Shown: positions 1 through 11,472 of the stretch, one piece after another
Layout: the number at the start of each line of letters is the position of its first letter
Position numbering within the stretch: the first letter of the stretch is position 1
The notes under the pieces: model-generated
Seen by the model: the letters and a program-made list of their open reading frames with translations, nothing else
The model's database searches: none
What the model was told of the DNA's origin: nothing
Position numbers and translations under genes: made by a program
Origin: Anadara kagoshimensis
Taxonomy: Eukaryota; Mollusca; Bivalvia; Arcoida; Arcidae
Reading direction: 5' to 3'
DNA length: 64,000 nucleotides
Assembly (NCBI GenBank): GCA_021292105.1
Contig: CM037875.1
Location: forward strand, 249,152-313,151

Positions 1-1084
1 TAGAATCATTATAAACTGTCTCTTCTAATTTTCATTGTATGAATGCAATCAGCTAAAGATCTTTCCGGTTATATATCTTTAAATTATCTTGAACCTTACT
101 TTAAATAAGAATTTTTTATTAGGTTATTTTTGCTGCTATGCGTTGGTTCATTACCTACATTTTGCACGTGGATGAACCAGCCAGATATGGTGACAATGTG
201 TTTTGTTTGTAAGTCCCATTAAACATGATTAATTATACATAAACATGGTATTTAATTACTGGTTATAGTAATGTGTTGACATGACCTTTAATTGATACTA
301 CAAGTGACTATAGAACTTGATAAAAGCACTAACCCTAGCATACAAGTAAGATCATCATACGTACATAATTTTACTTTGCTCTTTTACACGTATTTAACAC
401 TGCAACTTCCTTTCAAGCCAGCGGCATATATCCAATTATTGCGCATTTTTAACTTAATGAATCAACCTATAATAAAATAGTTTTATTAATATTGAGATAC
501 ATTTTTCGTATTTTGTTAAACATAAATTGTTGATGTTTTCAGTCATACAAAAACACTTAACAAATTTAAGCCAGGTAGTTGCTGATATTGTTGATCCTTA
601 AAATCGAGGATTATAAAATTAAACAGAGATGGATTGGTACATTTATCATATGTTTGCTGTTGATATTGCCAATACCTTAAATAAAACTAAATCAAAGCAA
701 ACCAGATATACCTAAACACAAAGCGTTATATAATTAATCCCCTTGTAATGAGACAATACCTGTACACAGTAATGATATTTATTATTTACATAACTAATAA
801 CTTTTCTGTAAAGATCAAGGGCAACTCAGGCCAATACCTCTATTATTAACAAATAGAAAGTCTGATTCAGTGACAGCTCTAGTAACTTTATTTTTCGGAG
901 ATATTTCACTCAAATAAAAGGGAGATAATTCTGTCAATTTCTTGATTCCGATAACAATACATGAACTTGTCCGAGATATTATCATACTAGATCTTTGTTT
1001 GAAATTTTATCAAATTGTAGATAAATAATAATCAACATAACAACCAACCAAAAGTCATGTGTGTGCGCGATGGCAAGTAAATTA
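1..1084. other. AT-rich sequence, nothing recognised
   Basis: Unique AT-rich DNA before the first minisatellite. The one open frame (292-480, +) is 62 codons, low-complexity, and has no convincing splice sites or domain. I see no RNA gene or repeat here. Confidence 0.6.
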
Positions 1085-2443
1085 AACAAACGCTAGCTTC
1101 AATGTGCCGAAGTCAAGAAGAACAACGCTCCCTTCAATGTGCCGAAGTCATGTAGAACAACGCTAGCTTCAATGTGCCGAAGTCAAGTAGAACAACGCTA
1201 GCTTCAATGTGCCGAAGTCATGTAGAACAACACTTCCTTCAATGTGCCGAAGTCAAGTAGAACAACGCTCGGTTCAATGTGCCTAAGTCAAGTAGAACAA
1301 CGCTTGGTTCAATGTGCCGAAGTCAAGTAGAACAACGCTAGCTTCAATGTGCTAAAGTCAAGTAGAACAACGCTAGCTTCAATGTGCCGAAGTCAAGTAG
1401 AACAACGCTAGCTTCAATGTACCGAAGTCATGTAGAACAACGCTAGCTTCAATGTGCCGAAGGCAAGTAGAACAACGCTCCCTTCAATGTGCCAAAGTCA
1501 AGTAGAACAACGCTCGGTTCAATGTGCCGAAGTCAAGTAGAACAACGCTCCCTTTAATGTGCCGAAGTCATATAGAACAACGCTCCCTTAAATGTGCCGA
1601 AGTCAAGTAGAACAACGCTAGCTTCAATGTGCCGAAGTCAAGTAGAACAACGCTCCATTCAATGTGCCGAAGTCAAGTAGAACAACGCTTGGTTCAATGT
1701 GCCAAAGTCAAGTAGAACAACGCTAGCTTCAATGTACCGAAGTCAAGTAGATAAACGCTTGGTTCAATGTGCCGAAGTCAAGTAGAACAACGCCCCCTTC
1801 AATGTACTAAAGTCATGTAGAACAACGCTAGCTTCAATGTGCCGAAGTCATGTAGAACAACGCTCGGTTCAATGTGCCAAAGTCAAGTAGAACAACGCTA
1901 GCTTCAATGTACCGAAGTCAAGTAGATAAACGCTTGGTTCAATGTGCCGAAGTCAAGTAGAACAACGCCCCCTTCAATGTGCCGAAGTCATGTAGAACAA
2001 CGCTAGCTTCAATGTGCCGAAGTCATGTAGAACAACGCTAGCTTCAATGTGCCGAAGTCAAGTAGAACAACGCCCCCTTCAATGTGCCGAAGTCAAGTAG
2101 AATAACGCCCCCTTCAATGTGCCGAAGTCAAGTAGAACAACGCTCCCTTCAATGTGCCGAAGTTAAGTAGAACAACGCTCCCTTCAATGTGCCTAAGTCA
2201 AGTAGAAGAACGCTAGCTTCAATGTGCCGAAGTCAAGTAGAACAACGCTAGCTTCAATGTGCCGAAGTCACGTGGAACAACGCTACCTTCAATTAGCCGA
2301 AGTCAAGTAGAACAACGCAAGCTTCAATGTACCGAAGTCAAGTAGAACAACGCTCGGTTCAATGTGCCAAAGTCATGTAGAACAGCGCTCGGTTCAATGT
2401 GCCAAAGTCAAGTAGAACAACGCTAGCTTCGATGTGCCGAAGT
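1085..2443. repeat. 35-bp minisatellite array (family A), about 39 copies
   Basis: Near-perfect head-to-tail repeat with period 35, seen directly from the spacing of TTCAATGTGCCGAAGTCA and AGTAGAACAACGC. The constant part is highly conserved. A short slot after AACAACGC varies between a few discrete versions (TAGC, TCCC, TCGG, TTGG, CCCC). A five-unit block recurs 175 bp apart (about 1,705 and 1,880), so part of the array expanded as a higher-order unit. Units are not a multiple of three and no long frame survives. Confidence 0.95.
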
Positions 2444-2697
2444 CAAGTATATAGCAATGCTCGCCAATTGTGTGCCATTTGTGTGCCGAAGTCAAGTATA
2501 GCAATGCTTGCCAATTGTGTGCCATTTGTGTGCCGAAGTCAAGTATAGCAATGCTCGCCAATTGTGTGCCATTTGTGTGCCGAAGTCAAGTATAGCAATG
2601 CTCGCCATTTGTGTGCCGAAGTCAAGTATAGCATTGCTCGCCATTTGTGTGCCGAAGTCAAGTATAGCAATGCTCGCCATTTGTGTGCCGAAGTCAA
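2444..2697. repeat. Derived minisatellite (36- and 47-bp units), extension of family A
   Basis: The array continues from family A, sharing GCCGAAGTCAAGTA, but the rest of the unit changes to AGCAATGCTCGCC plus (ATTTGTGTGCC)n. Distances between GCCGAAG starts are 47, 47, 36, 36 and 36 bp. The 47-bp form contains one extra ATTGTGTGCC block. Small open frames on both strands here follow from the repeat and are not credible genes. Confidence 0.9.
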
Positions 2698-3611
2698 AGA
2701 AATGTTACAAATCTGGATATGCTAGGTATAACAAGGCATCATTAGACAGATCCCATTATGTGTTTATGATGATGATAAAACATTGTACACATGTATTTAA
2801 TCGCCTATATATTGTTGACCTAGAAATTCCACGTGTTTGTTAATGTTTTTATAATGGTTTTCTTTAATATGCATTATCTGTAATTCTAAGCCTAAAATGT
2901 CTTCAGTTAAATGAATAAAAAATAAATATATATGACAATGTAACTGACACCCTCGTGGACGGTCTATATATAATGTATGTATTTAGGTTCTTTATGCTGC
3001 AGAATGCACCTCTGTAATGTGTTTCAGGTTTACATGCAGTGTGTTAAGTAATCCAGGCTTATCTTTATATTTTGATTGACTTGTTCACATTTGCAGTCTC
3101 ATATTTCCTAACTTTAGCCCTGAGATGTCGTGAACACGTCATTCATCTCAGATATAATTATTTCGTCTTTTGTTGGAAGATAATTTCAAATGTAGAAATA
3201 TGCATATTTTATCAATATTCGTGTTTTAAATGAATCTGCATGAGGTTCGAATGAGTTCTTAAATAACTTAAAAATTTGACAACATAATGTTAAACCCTCC
3301 TGCATGCTTTTTTCAGAATTTTAAATAGGAATTGAGATGACACCAAGGAACTTTGAGCAGTTTGTTCTACCTTTGTAGTCAGATTTCGTAACTTATTTGT
3401 TTTTGTGATAAAGTCGGACTGTTTTAAAAGGCTATGTGTTGTACGTTATAAACAAATTTGAGTCTGACCAATAAGCATTGTAATCGACACTAAGCATACT
3501 TTTTACTGAAATGCTACATCATAAGCCACGAAACAAAATCAGAAAAGCAAAGCATATATTGATGCAAACACAAAAGGGGAATAACTATTATATGATAGGT
3601 GTGATAACAAA
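2698..3611. other. Unique spacer between two minisatellites
   Basis: AT-rich, non-repetitive sequence. I see no domain-bearing frame, RNA gene or transposon terminus. Confidence 0.6.
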
Positions 3612-6600
3612 CAAACTCTATACAAAATATCTCAATGTGAGGTCACAGTAAAATTTATCAAGCAGGATATCTGACCATGGGTTCACAGTAAAATCTGTAC
3701 AGCAGGATATGTGACCATGGGGTCACAGTAAAATCTATAAAGCAGGATATCTGGTCTCGGGGAAACAGCAAAATCCGTACAGCAGGATATCTGACCACGG
3801 GGTCACAGTAAAATCTATATAGCAGGATATCTGGCCGTGGGAAAACAGCAAAATCTGAACAGCAGGATATCTGACCATGGGGTCACAGTAAAATCTTTAC
3901 AGCAGGATATCTGACCATCGGGTCACAGCAAAATCTGTACAGCAGGATATCTGACCATCGGGTCACATTAAAATCGGTACATCAGGATATTTGACCATCG
4001 GGTCACAGCAAAATCTGTACAGCAGGATATTTGGCCTTGGGGAAACAGCAAAATCTGTACAGCAGGATATCTGACCATTGGGTCATATTAAAATCTGTAC
4101 AGCAGGATATCTGACCATGGGGTCACAGCAAAATCTGTACAGCAGGATATTTGGCCTTGGGGAAACAGTAAAATCTGTACAGTATGATATCTGGCCATGG
4201 GGTTAAAGTAAAATCCGTACAGCAGGATATCTGGCCGTGGGAAAACAGCAAAATCGATCAACAGGGTATTTTACCATGGGGTCACAGTAAAATCTGTACA
4301 GTAGGATATCTGACCATGGGGTCATAGTAAAATCTGTACAGCAAGATATCTGACCATGGAGAAACAGCAAAATCTGTACAGCAGAATATCTGACCATTAG
4401 GTCACAGTAAAATCTATAAGGCAGGATATCTGGCCGTGGGGTCACAGTACAATCTGTACAGCAGAATATCTAGCCGTGGGGACACAGCAAAATCTATACA
4501 GCAGTATATCTGACCATGGGGTCACAGTTTAATCTGTACAGCAGAATATCTGATCATGGGGTCACAGTTAAATTTGTACAGCAGAATATCTGACCATGGA
4601 GAAACTGCAAAATCTATACAACAGGATATCTGACCATGGGGTCACAGTTAAATCTGCACAGCAGGATATCTGATCATGGGGAAACAGTAATATCTGTACA
4701 GCAGAATATCTGATCAAGGGGTCACAGTAAAATCTGTACAGCAGGATATCTGACCATGGGGTTATAGTAAAATCTGTACAGCAAGATATCTGACCATGGA
4801 GAAACAGCAAAATCTGTACAGCAGAATATCTGACTATTGGGTCACAGTAAAATCTATAAGGCAGGATATCTGACCATGGGATCACAGTAAAATCTGTACA
4901 GCAGGATATCTGACCGTGGGGTTATAGTAAAATCCGTACAGCAGGATATCTGGCCGTGGGAAAACAGCAAAATCGATCAACAGGGTATTTTACCATGGGG
5001 TCACAGTAAAATCTGTACAGCAGAATATCTGATCATGGGGAAACAGTAATATCTGTACAGCAGAATATCTGACCAAGGGGTCACAGAAATATCCGTTCAG
5101 CAGGATATCTGACCATGGGGTCACAATAAAATCTATATAGCAAAATATCTGGCCACGGGGAAACAGCAAAATTCGTTCAGCAGAATTTCTGACCATGGGG
5201 TCACAGTAAAATCTGTACAGCAGGATATTAGCTGACCATGGGATCACAGTAAAATCTATAAGGCAGGATATCTGCCGTGGGGTCACAGTAAAATCTGTAC
5301 AGCAAGATATCTGACCGTGTGGTCATAGTAAAATCTGTACAGCAGAATATCTAGCCGTGCGGACACAGCAAAATCTATACAGCAGTATAGACCATGGGGT
5401 CACAGTTTAATCTGTACAGCAGAATATCTGATCATGGGGTCACAGTTTAATCTGTACAGCAGATTATCTGACCATGGAGAAACTGCAAAATCTATACAAC
5501 AGGATATCTGACCATGGGGTCACAGTTTAATCTGTACAGCAGAATATCTGATCATGGGGTCACAGTTAAATCTGTACAGCAGATTATCTGACCATGGAGA
5601 AACTGCAAAATCTATACAACAGGATATCTGACCATGGGGTCACAGTTAAATCTGCACAGCAGGATATCTGATCATGGGGAAACAGTAATATCTGTACAGC
5701 AGGATATTAGCTGACCATGGGATCACAGTAAAATCTATAAGGCAGGATATCTGGCCGTGGGGTCACAGTAAAATCTGTACAGCAAGATATCTGACCGTGT
5801 GGTCATAGTAAAATCTGTACAGCAGAATATCTAGCCGTGCGGACACAGCAAAATCTATACAGCAGTATATCTGACCATGGGGTCACAGTTTAATCTGTAC
5901 AGCAGAATATCTGATCATGGGGCCACAGTTTAATCTGTACAGCAGATTATCTGACCATGGAGAAACTGCAAAATCTATACAACAGGATATCTGACCATGG
6001 GGTCACAGTTTAATCTGTACAGCAGAATATCTGATCATGGGGTCACAGTTAAATCTGTACAGCAGATTATCTGACCATGGAGAAACTGCAAAATCTATAC
6101 AACAGGATATCTGACCATGGGGTCACAGTTAAATCTGCACAGCAGGATATCTGATCATGGGGAAACAGTAATATCTGTACAGCAGAATATCTGATCAAGG
6201 GGTCACAGTAAAATCTGTACAGCAGGATATCTGACCATGGGGTTATAGTAAAATCTGTACAGCAAGATATCTGACCATGGAGAAACAGCAAAATCTGTAC
6301 AGCAGAATATCTGACTATTGGGTCACAGTAAAATCTATAAGGCAGGATATCTGACCATGGGATCACAGTAAAATCTGTACAGCAGGATATCTGACCGTGG
6401 GGTTATAGTAAAATCCGTACAGCAGGATATCTGGCCGTGGGAAAACAGCAAAATCGATCAACAGGGTATTTTACCATGGGGTCACAGTAAAATCTGTACA
6501 GCAGAATATCTGATCATGGGAAACAGTAATATCTGTACAGCAGAATATCTGACCAAGGGGTCACAGAAATATCCGTTCAGCAGGATATCTGACCATGGGG

Positions 6601-9600
6601 TCACAATAAAATCTATATAGCAAAATATCTGGCCACGGGGAAACAGCAAAATTCGTTCAGAAGAATTTCTGACCATGGGGTCACAGTAAAATCTGTACAG
6701 CAGGATATTAGCTGACCATGGGATCACAGTAAAATCTATAAGGCAGGATATCTGGCCGTGGGGTCACAGTAAAATCTGTACAGCAAGATATCTGACCGTG
6801 TGGTCATAGTAAAATCTGTACAGCAGAATATCTAGCCGTGCGGACACAGCAAAATCTATACAGCAGTATATCTGACCATGGGGTCACAGTTTAATCTGTA
6901 CAGCAGAATATCTGATCATGGGGTCACAGTTTAATCTGTACAGCAGATTATCTGACCATGGAGAAACTGCAAAATCTATACAACAGGATATCTGACCATG
7001 GGGTCACAGTTTAATCTGTACAGCAGAATATCTGATCATGGGGTCACAGTTAAATCTGTACAGCAGATTATCTGACCATGGAGAAACTGCAAAATCTATA
7101 CAACAGGATATCTGACCATGGGGTCACAGTTAAATCTGCACAGCAGGATATCTGATCATGGGGAAACAGTAATATCTGTACAGCAGAATATCTGATCAAG
7201 GGGTCACAGTAAAATCTGTACAGCAGGATATCTGACCATGGGGTTATAGTAAAATCTGTACAGCAAGATATCTGACCATGGAGAAACAGCAAAATCTGTA
7301 CAGCAGAATATCTGACTATTGGGTCACAGTAAAATCTATAAGGCAGGATATCTGACCATGGGATCACAGTAAAATCTGTACAGCAGGATATCTGACCGTG
7401 GGGTTATAGTAAAATCCGTACAGCAGGATATCTGGCCGTGGGAAAACAGCAAAATCGATCAACAGGGTATTTTACCATGGGGTCACAGTAAAATCTGTAC
7501 AGCAGAATATCTGATCATGGGGAAACAGTAATATCTGTACAGCAGAATATCTGACCAAGGGGTCACAGAAATATCCGTTCAGCAGGATATCTGACCATGG
7601 GGTCACAATAAAATCTATATAGCAAAATATCTGGCCACGGGGAAACAGCAAAATTCGTTCAGCAGAATTTCTGACCATGGGGTCACAGTAAAATCTGTAC
7701 AGCAGGATATTAGCTGACCATGGGATCACAGTAAAATCTATAAGGCAGGATATCTGGCCGTGGGGTCACAGTAAAATCTGTACAGCAAGATATCTGACCG
7801 TGTGGTCATAGTAAAATCTGTACAGCAGAATATCTAGCCGTGCGGACACAGCAAAATCTATACAGCAGTATATCTGACCATGGGGTCACAGTTTAATCTG
7901 TACAGCAGAATATCTGATCATGGGGTCACAGTTTAATCTGTACAGCAGATTATCTGACCATGGAGAAACTGCAAAATCTATACAACAGGATATCTGACCA
8001 TGGGGTCACAGTTTAATCTGTACAGCAGAATATCTGATCATGGGGTCACAGTTAAATCTGTACAGCAGATTATCTGACCATGGAGAAACTGCAAAATCTA
8101 TACAACAGGATATCTGACCATGGGGTCACAGTTAAATCTGCACAGCAGGATATCTGATCATGGGGAAACAGTAATATCTGTACAGCAGAATATCTGACCA
8201 AGGGGTCACAGTAAAATCTGTACAGCAGGATATCTGACCATGGGGTTATAGTAAAATCTATACAGCAAGATATTTGACCATGGAGAAACAGCAAAATCTG
8301 TACAGCAGAATATCTGACTATTGGGTCACAGTAAAATCTATAAGGCAGGATATCTGACCATGGGGTCACAGTAAAATCTGTACAGCAGGATATCTGACCG
8401 TGGGGTTATAGTAAAATCTGTACAGCAGAATATCTAGCCGTGGGGACACAGCAAAATCTATACAGCAGTATATCTGACCATGGGGTCACAGTTTGATCTG
8501 TACAGCAGAATATCTGATCATGGGGTCACAGTTAAATCTGTACAGCAGAATATCTGACCACGGAGAAACTGCAAAATCTATACAACAGGATATCTGACCA
8601 TGGGGTCACAGTTAAATCTGCACAGCAGGATATCTGATCATGGGGAAACAGTAATATCTGTACAGCAGAATATCTGACCAAGGGGTCACAGTAAAATCTG
8701 TACAGCAGGATATCTGACCATGGGGTTATAGTAAAATCTGTACAGCAAGATATCTGACTATTGGGTCACAGTAAAATCTATAAGGCAGGATATCTGACCA
8801 TGGGGTCACAGTAAAATCTGTACAGCAGGATATCTGACCGTGTGGTTATAGTAAAATTCGTACAGCAGGATATCTGACCGTGAGGTTATAGTAAAATCTG
8901 TACAGCAGGATATCTGACCATGGGGTCACAGTAAAATCTGTACAGCAGGATATCTGACCGTGAGGTTATAGTAAAATTCGTACAGCAGGATATCTGGCCG
9001 TGGGAAAACAGCAAAATCGATCAACAGGGTATTTGACGATGGGGTCACAGTAAAATCTGTACAGCAGAATATCTGATCATGGGGAAACAGTAATATCTGT
9101 ACAGCAGAATATCTGACCAAGGGGTCACAGAAAAATCCGTTCAGCAGGATATCTGACCATGGGGAAACAGTAATATCTGTACAGCAGAATATCTGACCAA
9201 GGGGTCACAAAAAAAATCCGTTCAGCAGGATATCTGACCATGGGGTCACAATAAAATCTATATAGCAAAATATCTGGCCACGGGGAAACAGCAAAATTCG
9301 TCCAGCAGAACTTCTGACCATGGGGTCACAGTAAAATCTGTACAGCAGGATATCTGAACATGGGGTCACAGTAAAATCTGTACAGCAGGATATCTGAACA
9401 TGGGGTCACAGTAAAATCCGTTCAGCAGGATATTAGCTGACCATGGGGTCACAATAAAATCTATATAGCAGAATATCTTGCCATGGGGAAACAGCAAAAT
9501 CCGTACAGCAGGGTATCTGGGGTCACAGTAAAATCTATACAGCAAGATATCTAAGGTTACAGTGAGCAGGATATCTGTAGTCACATCAAAATTTACACAG

Positions 9601-9615
9601 CAGAATTTTGGGCGT
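3612..9615. repeat. 40-bp minisatellite array (family B), about 150 copies
   Basis: Tandem repeat of a 40-bp unit built around GGATATCTGACCATGGGGTC and ACAGTAAAATCTGTACAGCA. Most units contain the palindromes GATATC, CCATGG and TGTACA, and an everted half-site pair TGACC-4-GGTCA. Several minus-strand frames of 80-105 codons are open because 120 bp (three units) equals 40 codons and the unit has few stops on that strand. Their translations are only the repeat itself. Edges are degenerate, with the left at about 3,612 and the right at about 9,615. Confidence 0.95.
5700..8400. repeat. Higher-order repeat of about 1,001 bp inside family B
   Basis: An unusual variant unit (GGATATTAGCTGACC, an extra 2-3 bp) recurs at about 5,221, 5,701, 6,702 and 7,703. 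The last three are 1,001-1,002 bp apart. The 25 intervening units recur in the same order of variants, almost base for base. The 5,221-5,700 interval is a shortened copy (480 bp), and the third full copy decays after about 8,400. This implies recent block-wise expansion. Confidence 0.85.
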
Positions 9616-10204
9616 AATAACATAGTTATATAAAGAGAAAGGTACCAATACACCAGAAGGTAAAATTATAAACAATTTATTTACTCCTTTTGTTGTGGAT
9701 TTTAATAAGTACATTGGTAACAGGTGAGCGTTTTTCAGTAATCTATAAAGTTATTTGCTGGTTCAATGTAGAATGCATTTACTTGACGTTTGTGTTCTTC
9801 ACTAAAACTTTTTTATAATAATAGACATATATTTTGGTGTAAATGTACTACTTCAACATGTTCCGAGTTGTATAAGTTGTTGAGTACACCAAGTTTTGTT
9901 AAGTCATTTCATGTAAATTAATCCATACCCTACACAAATTGTTTTCTATAGGAAAAATTTAACGAATGTTGTTTATAAAGCTTGTCCTAGATAAGATCTC
10001 GTATATATAACATACATTTACATAATATGTCGATTGCTATTTTGAATAAGTTTATAATGATACATCTAGAACGCTCAAATTTATTGTTTACTTGTTACAA
10101 ATACACATAATAAAATATATAGATATATTTCAACTAGCAGCTGATTGTATCAAATTATATACTACTGATTTATGAGATAAAGAAATCTAGGACGACCAAG
10201 CGAC
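9616..10204. other. Unique AT-rich spacer
   Basis: Non-repetitive sequence between the family B array and the left edge of the segmental duplication. Nothing recognised. Confidence 0.6.
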
Positions 10205-10949
10205 CAAACAGCGTGCTATAAAAATAAAATTAAATACGTTTTTACTTCTTTAACGATGTTGTTATATGACACTGAGGATATTCGAGACAGTTAAAGATAT
10301 TTGACATTACAGCAGAGTGTTTATGATATCTAGCGTTTGTATGTTTCATGAATGTTCTTTATTTAGGTCGTTATCATTTTACATGGTTCAGCTACAAGGA
10401 CAGTACTGATATATTACATGGTTCAGCTACAGGTACAGTACTGCTTTATAACATGGTTCAGCTACAAGTACAGTACTGATATATTACATGGTTAAGCTAC
10501 AAGTACATTACTGCTATATTACATGGTGCAGCTACAAGGACAGTACTGATATATTACATGGTTCAGCTACAGGTACAATACTGCTATATTACATGGTGCA
10601 GCTACAAGCACAGTACTGATATATTACATGGTTCAGCTACAGGCACAATACTGCTATATTACATGGTGCAGCTACAGGTACAATACTGCTATATTACATG
10701 GTGCAGCTACAAGCACAGTACTGATATATTACATGGTTCAGCTACAGGCACAATACTGCTATATTACATGGTGCAGCTACAGGTACAATACTGCTATATT
10801 ACATGGTTCAGCTAAAGGTACAATACTGCTATATTACATGGTTCAGCTACATGGACATTACTGCTGTATTACATGGTTCAGCTACAAGTACAGTACTGCT
10901 GTATTACATGGTTCAGCTACAAGGGCAGTACCGATATATTACATGGTTC

Positions 10950-11035
10950 ACCTACATTAACAAGTATGTTAATTACATACTCCAACCACAGGGACAGTGT
11001 TGTTATATAGTACGTTTATTTTAAAAACAGGGTTC
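10950..11035. repeat. Array-terminal block embedded inside family C
   Basis: A non-unit sequence (ACATACTCCAACCACAGG, GACAGTGTTG, then TACGTTTATTTTAAAAACA) interrupts the array. The same block occurs at about 11,390-11,470 and forms the right end of both family C arrays (17,105-17,172 and 26,590-26,665). After the internal copies, normal units resume. Confidence 0.85.
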
Positions 11036-11384
11036 AGCTGCAAATAAATTACTGGTATATTACATGGTTCAGCTACAGGTACAATACTGCTATATTACAT
11101 GGTGCAGCTACATGGACATTACTGATATATTACATGGTTCAGCTACAGGTACAATACTGATATATTACATGGTGCAGCTACAAGCACAGTACTGATATAT
11201 TACATGGTTCAGCTACAGGCACAATACTGCTATATTACATGGTGCAGCTACAGGTACAATGCTGCTATATTACATGGTTCACCTAAAGGTACAATACTGC
11301 TATAATACATGGTTCAGCTACATGGACATTACTGCTGTATTACATGGTTCAGCTACAAGGGCAGTACTGATATATTACATGGTT

Positions 11385-11472
11385 CAGCTACATTAACAAG
11401 TATGTTATATTACATACTCCAACCACAGGGACAGTGTTGTTATATAGTACGTTTATTTTAAAAACAGGGTTC
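11385..11472. repeat. Second embedded array-terminal block
   Basis: Same non-unit block as at 10,950, about 430 bp downstream, again followed by GGTTCAGCTGCAAATAAATT and normal 35-bp units. The two embedded copies show that a segment spanning the array end was once duplicated into the array. Confidence 0.85.

Noticed and set aside
1085..9615. CRISPR-like look of regular repeats
   Set aside because: Units are contiguous with no unique spacers, the host is eukaryotic and there are no cas genes.
4203..9653. Series of 80-105-codon minus-strand ORFs (repeated LLYRFYCDP, SAVQILL)
   Set aside because: They are the 40-bp minisatellite read in frame. Openness follows from three units being 120 bp, and there are no splice sites or domains.
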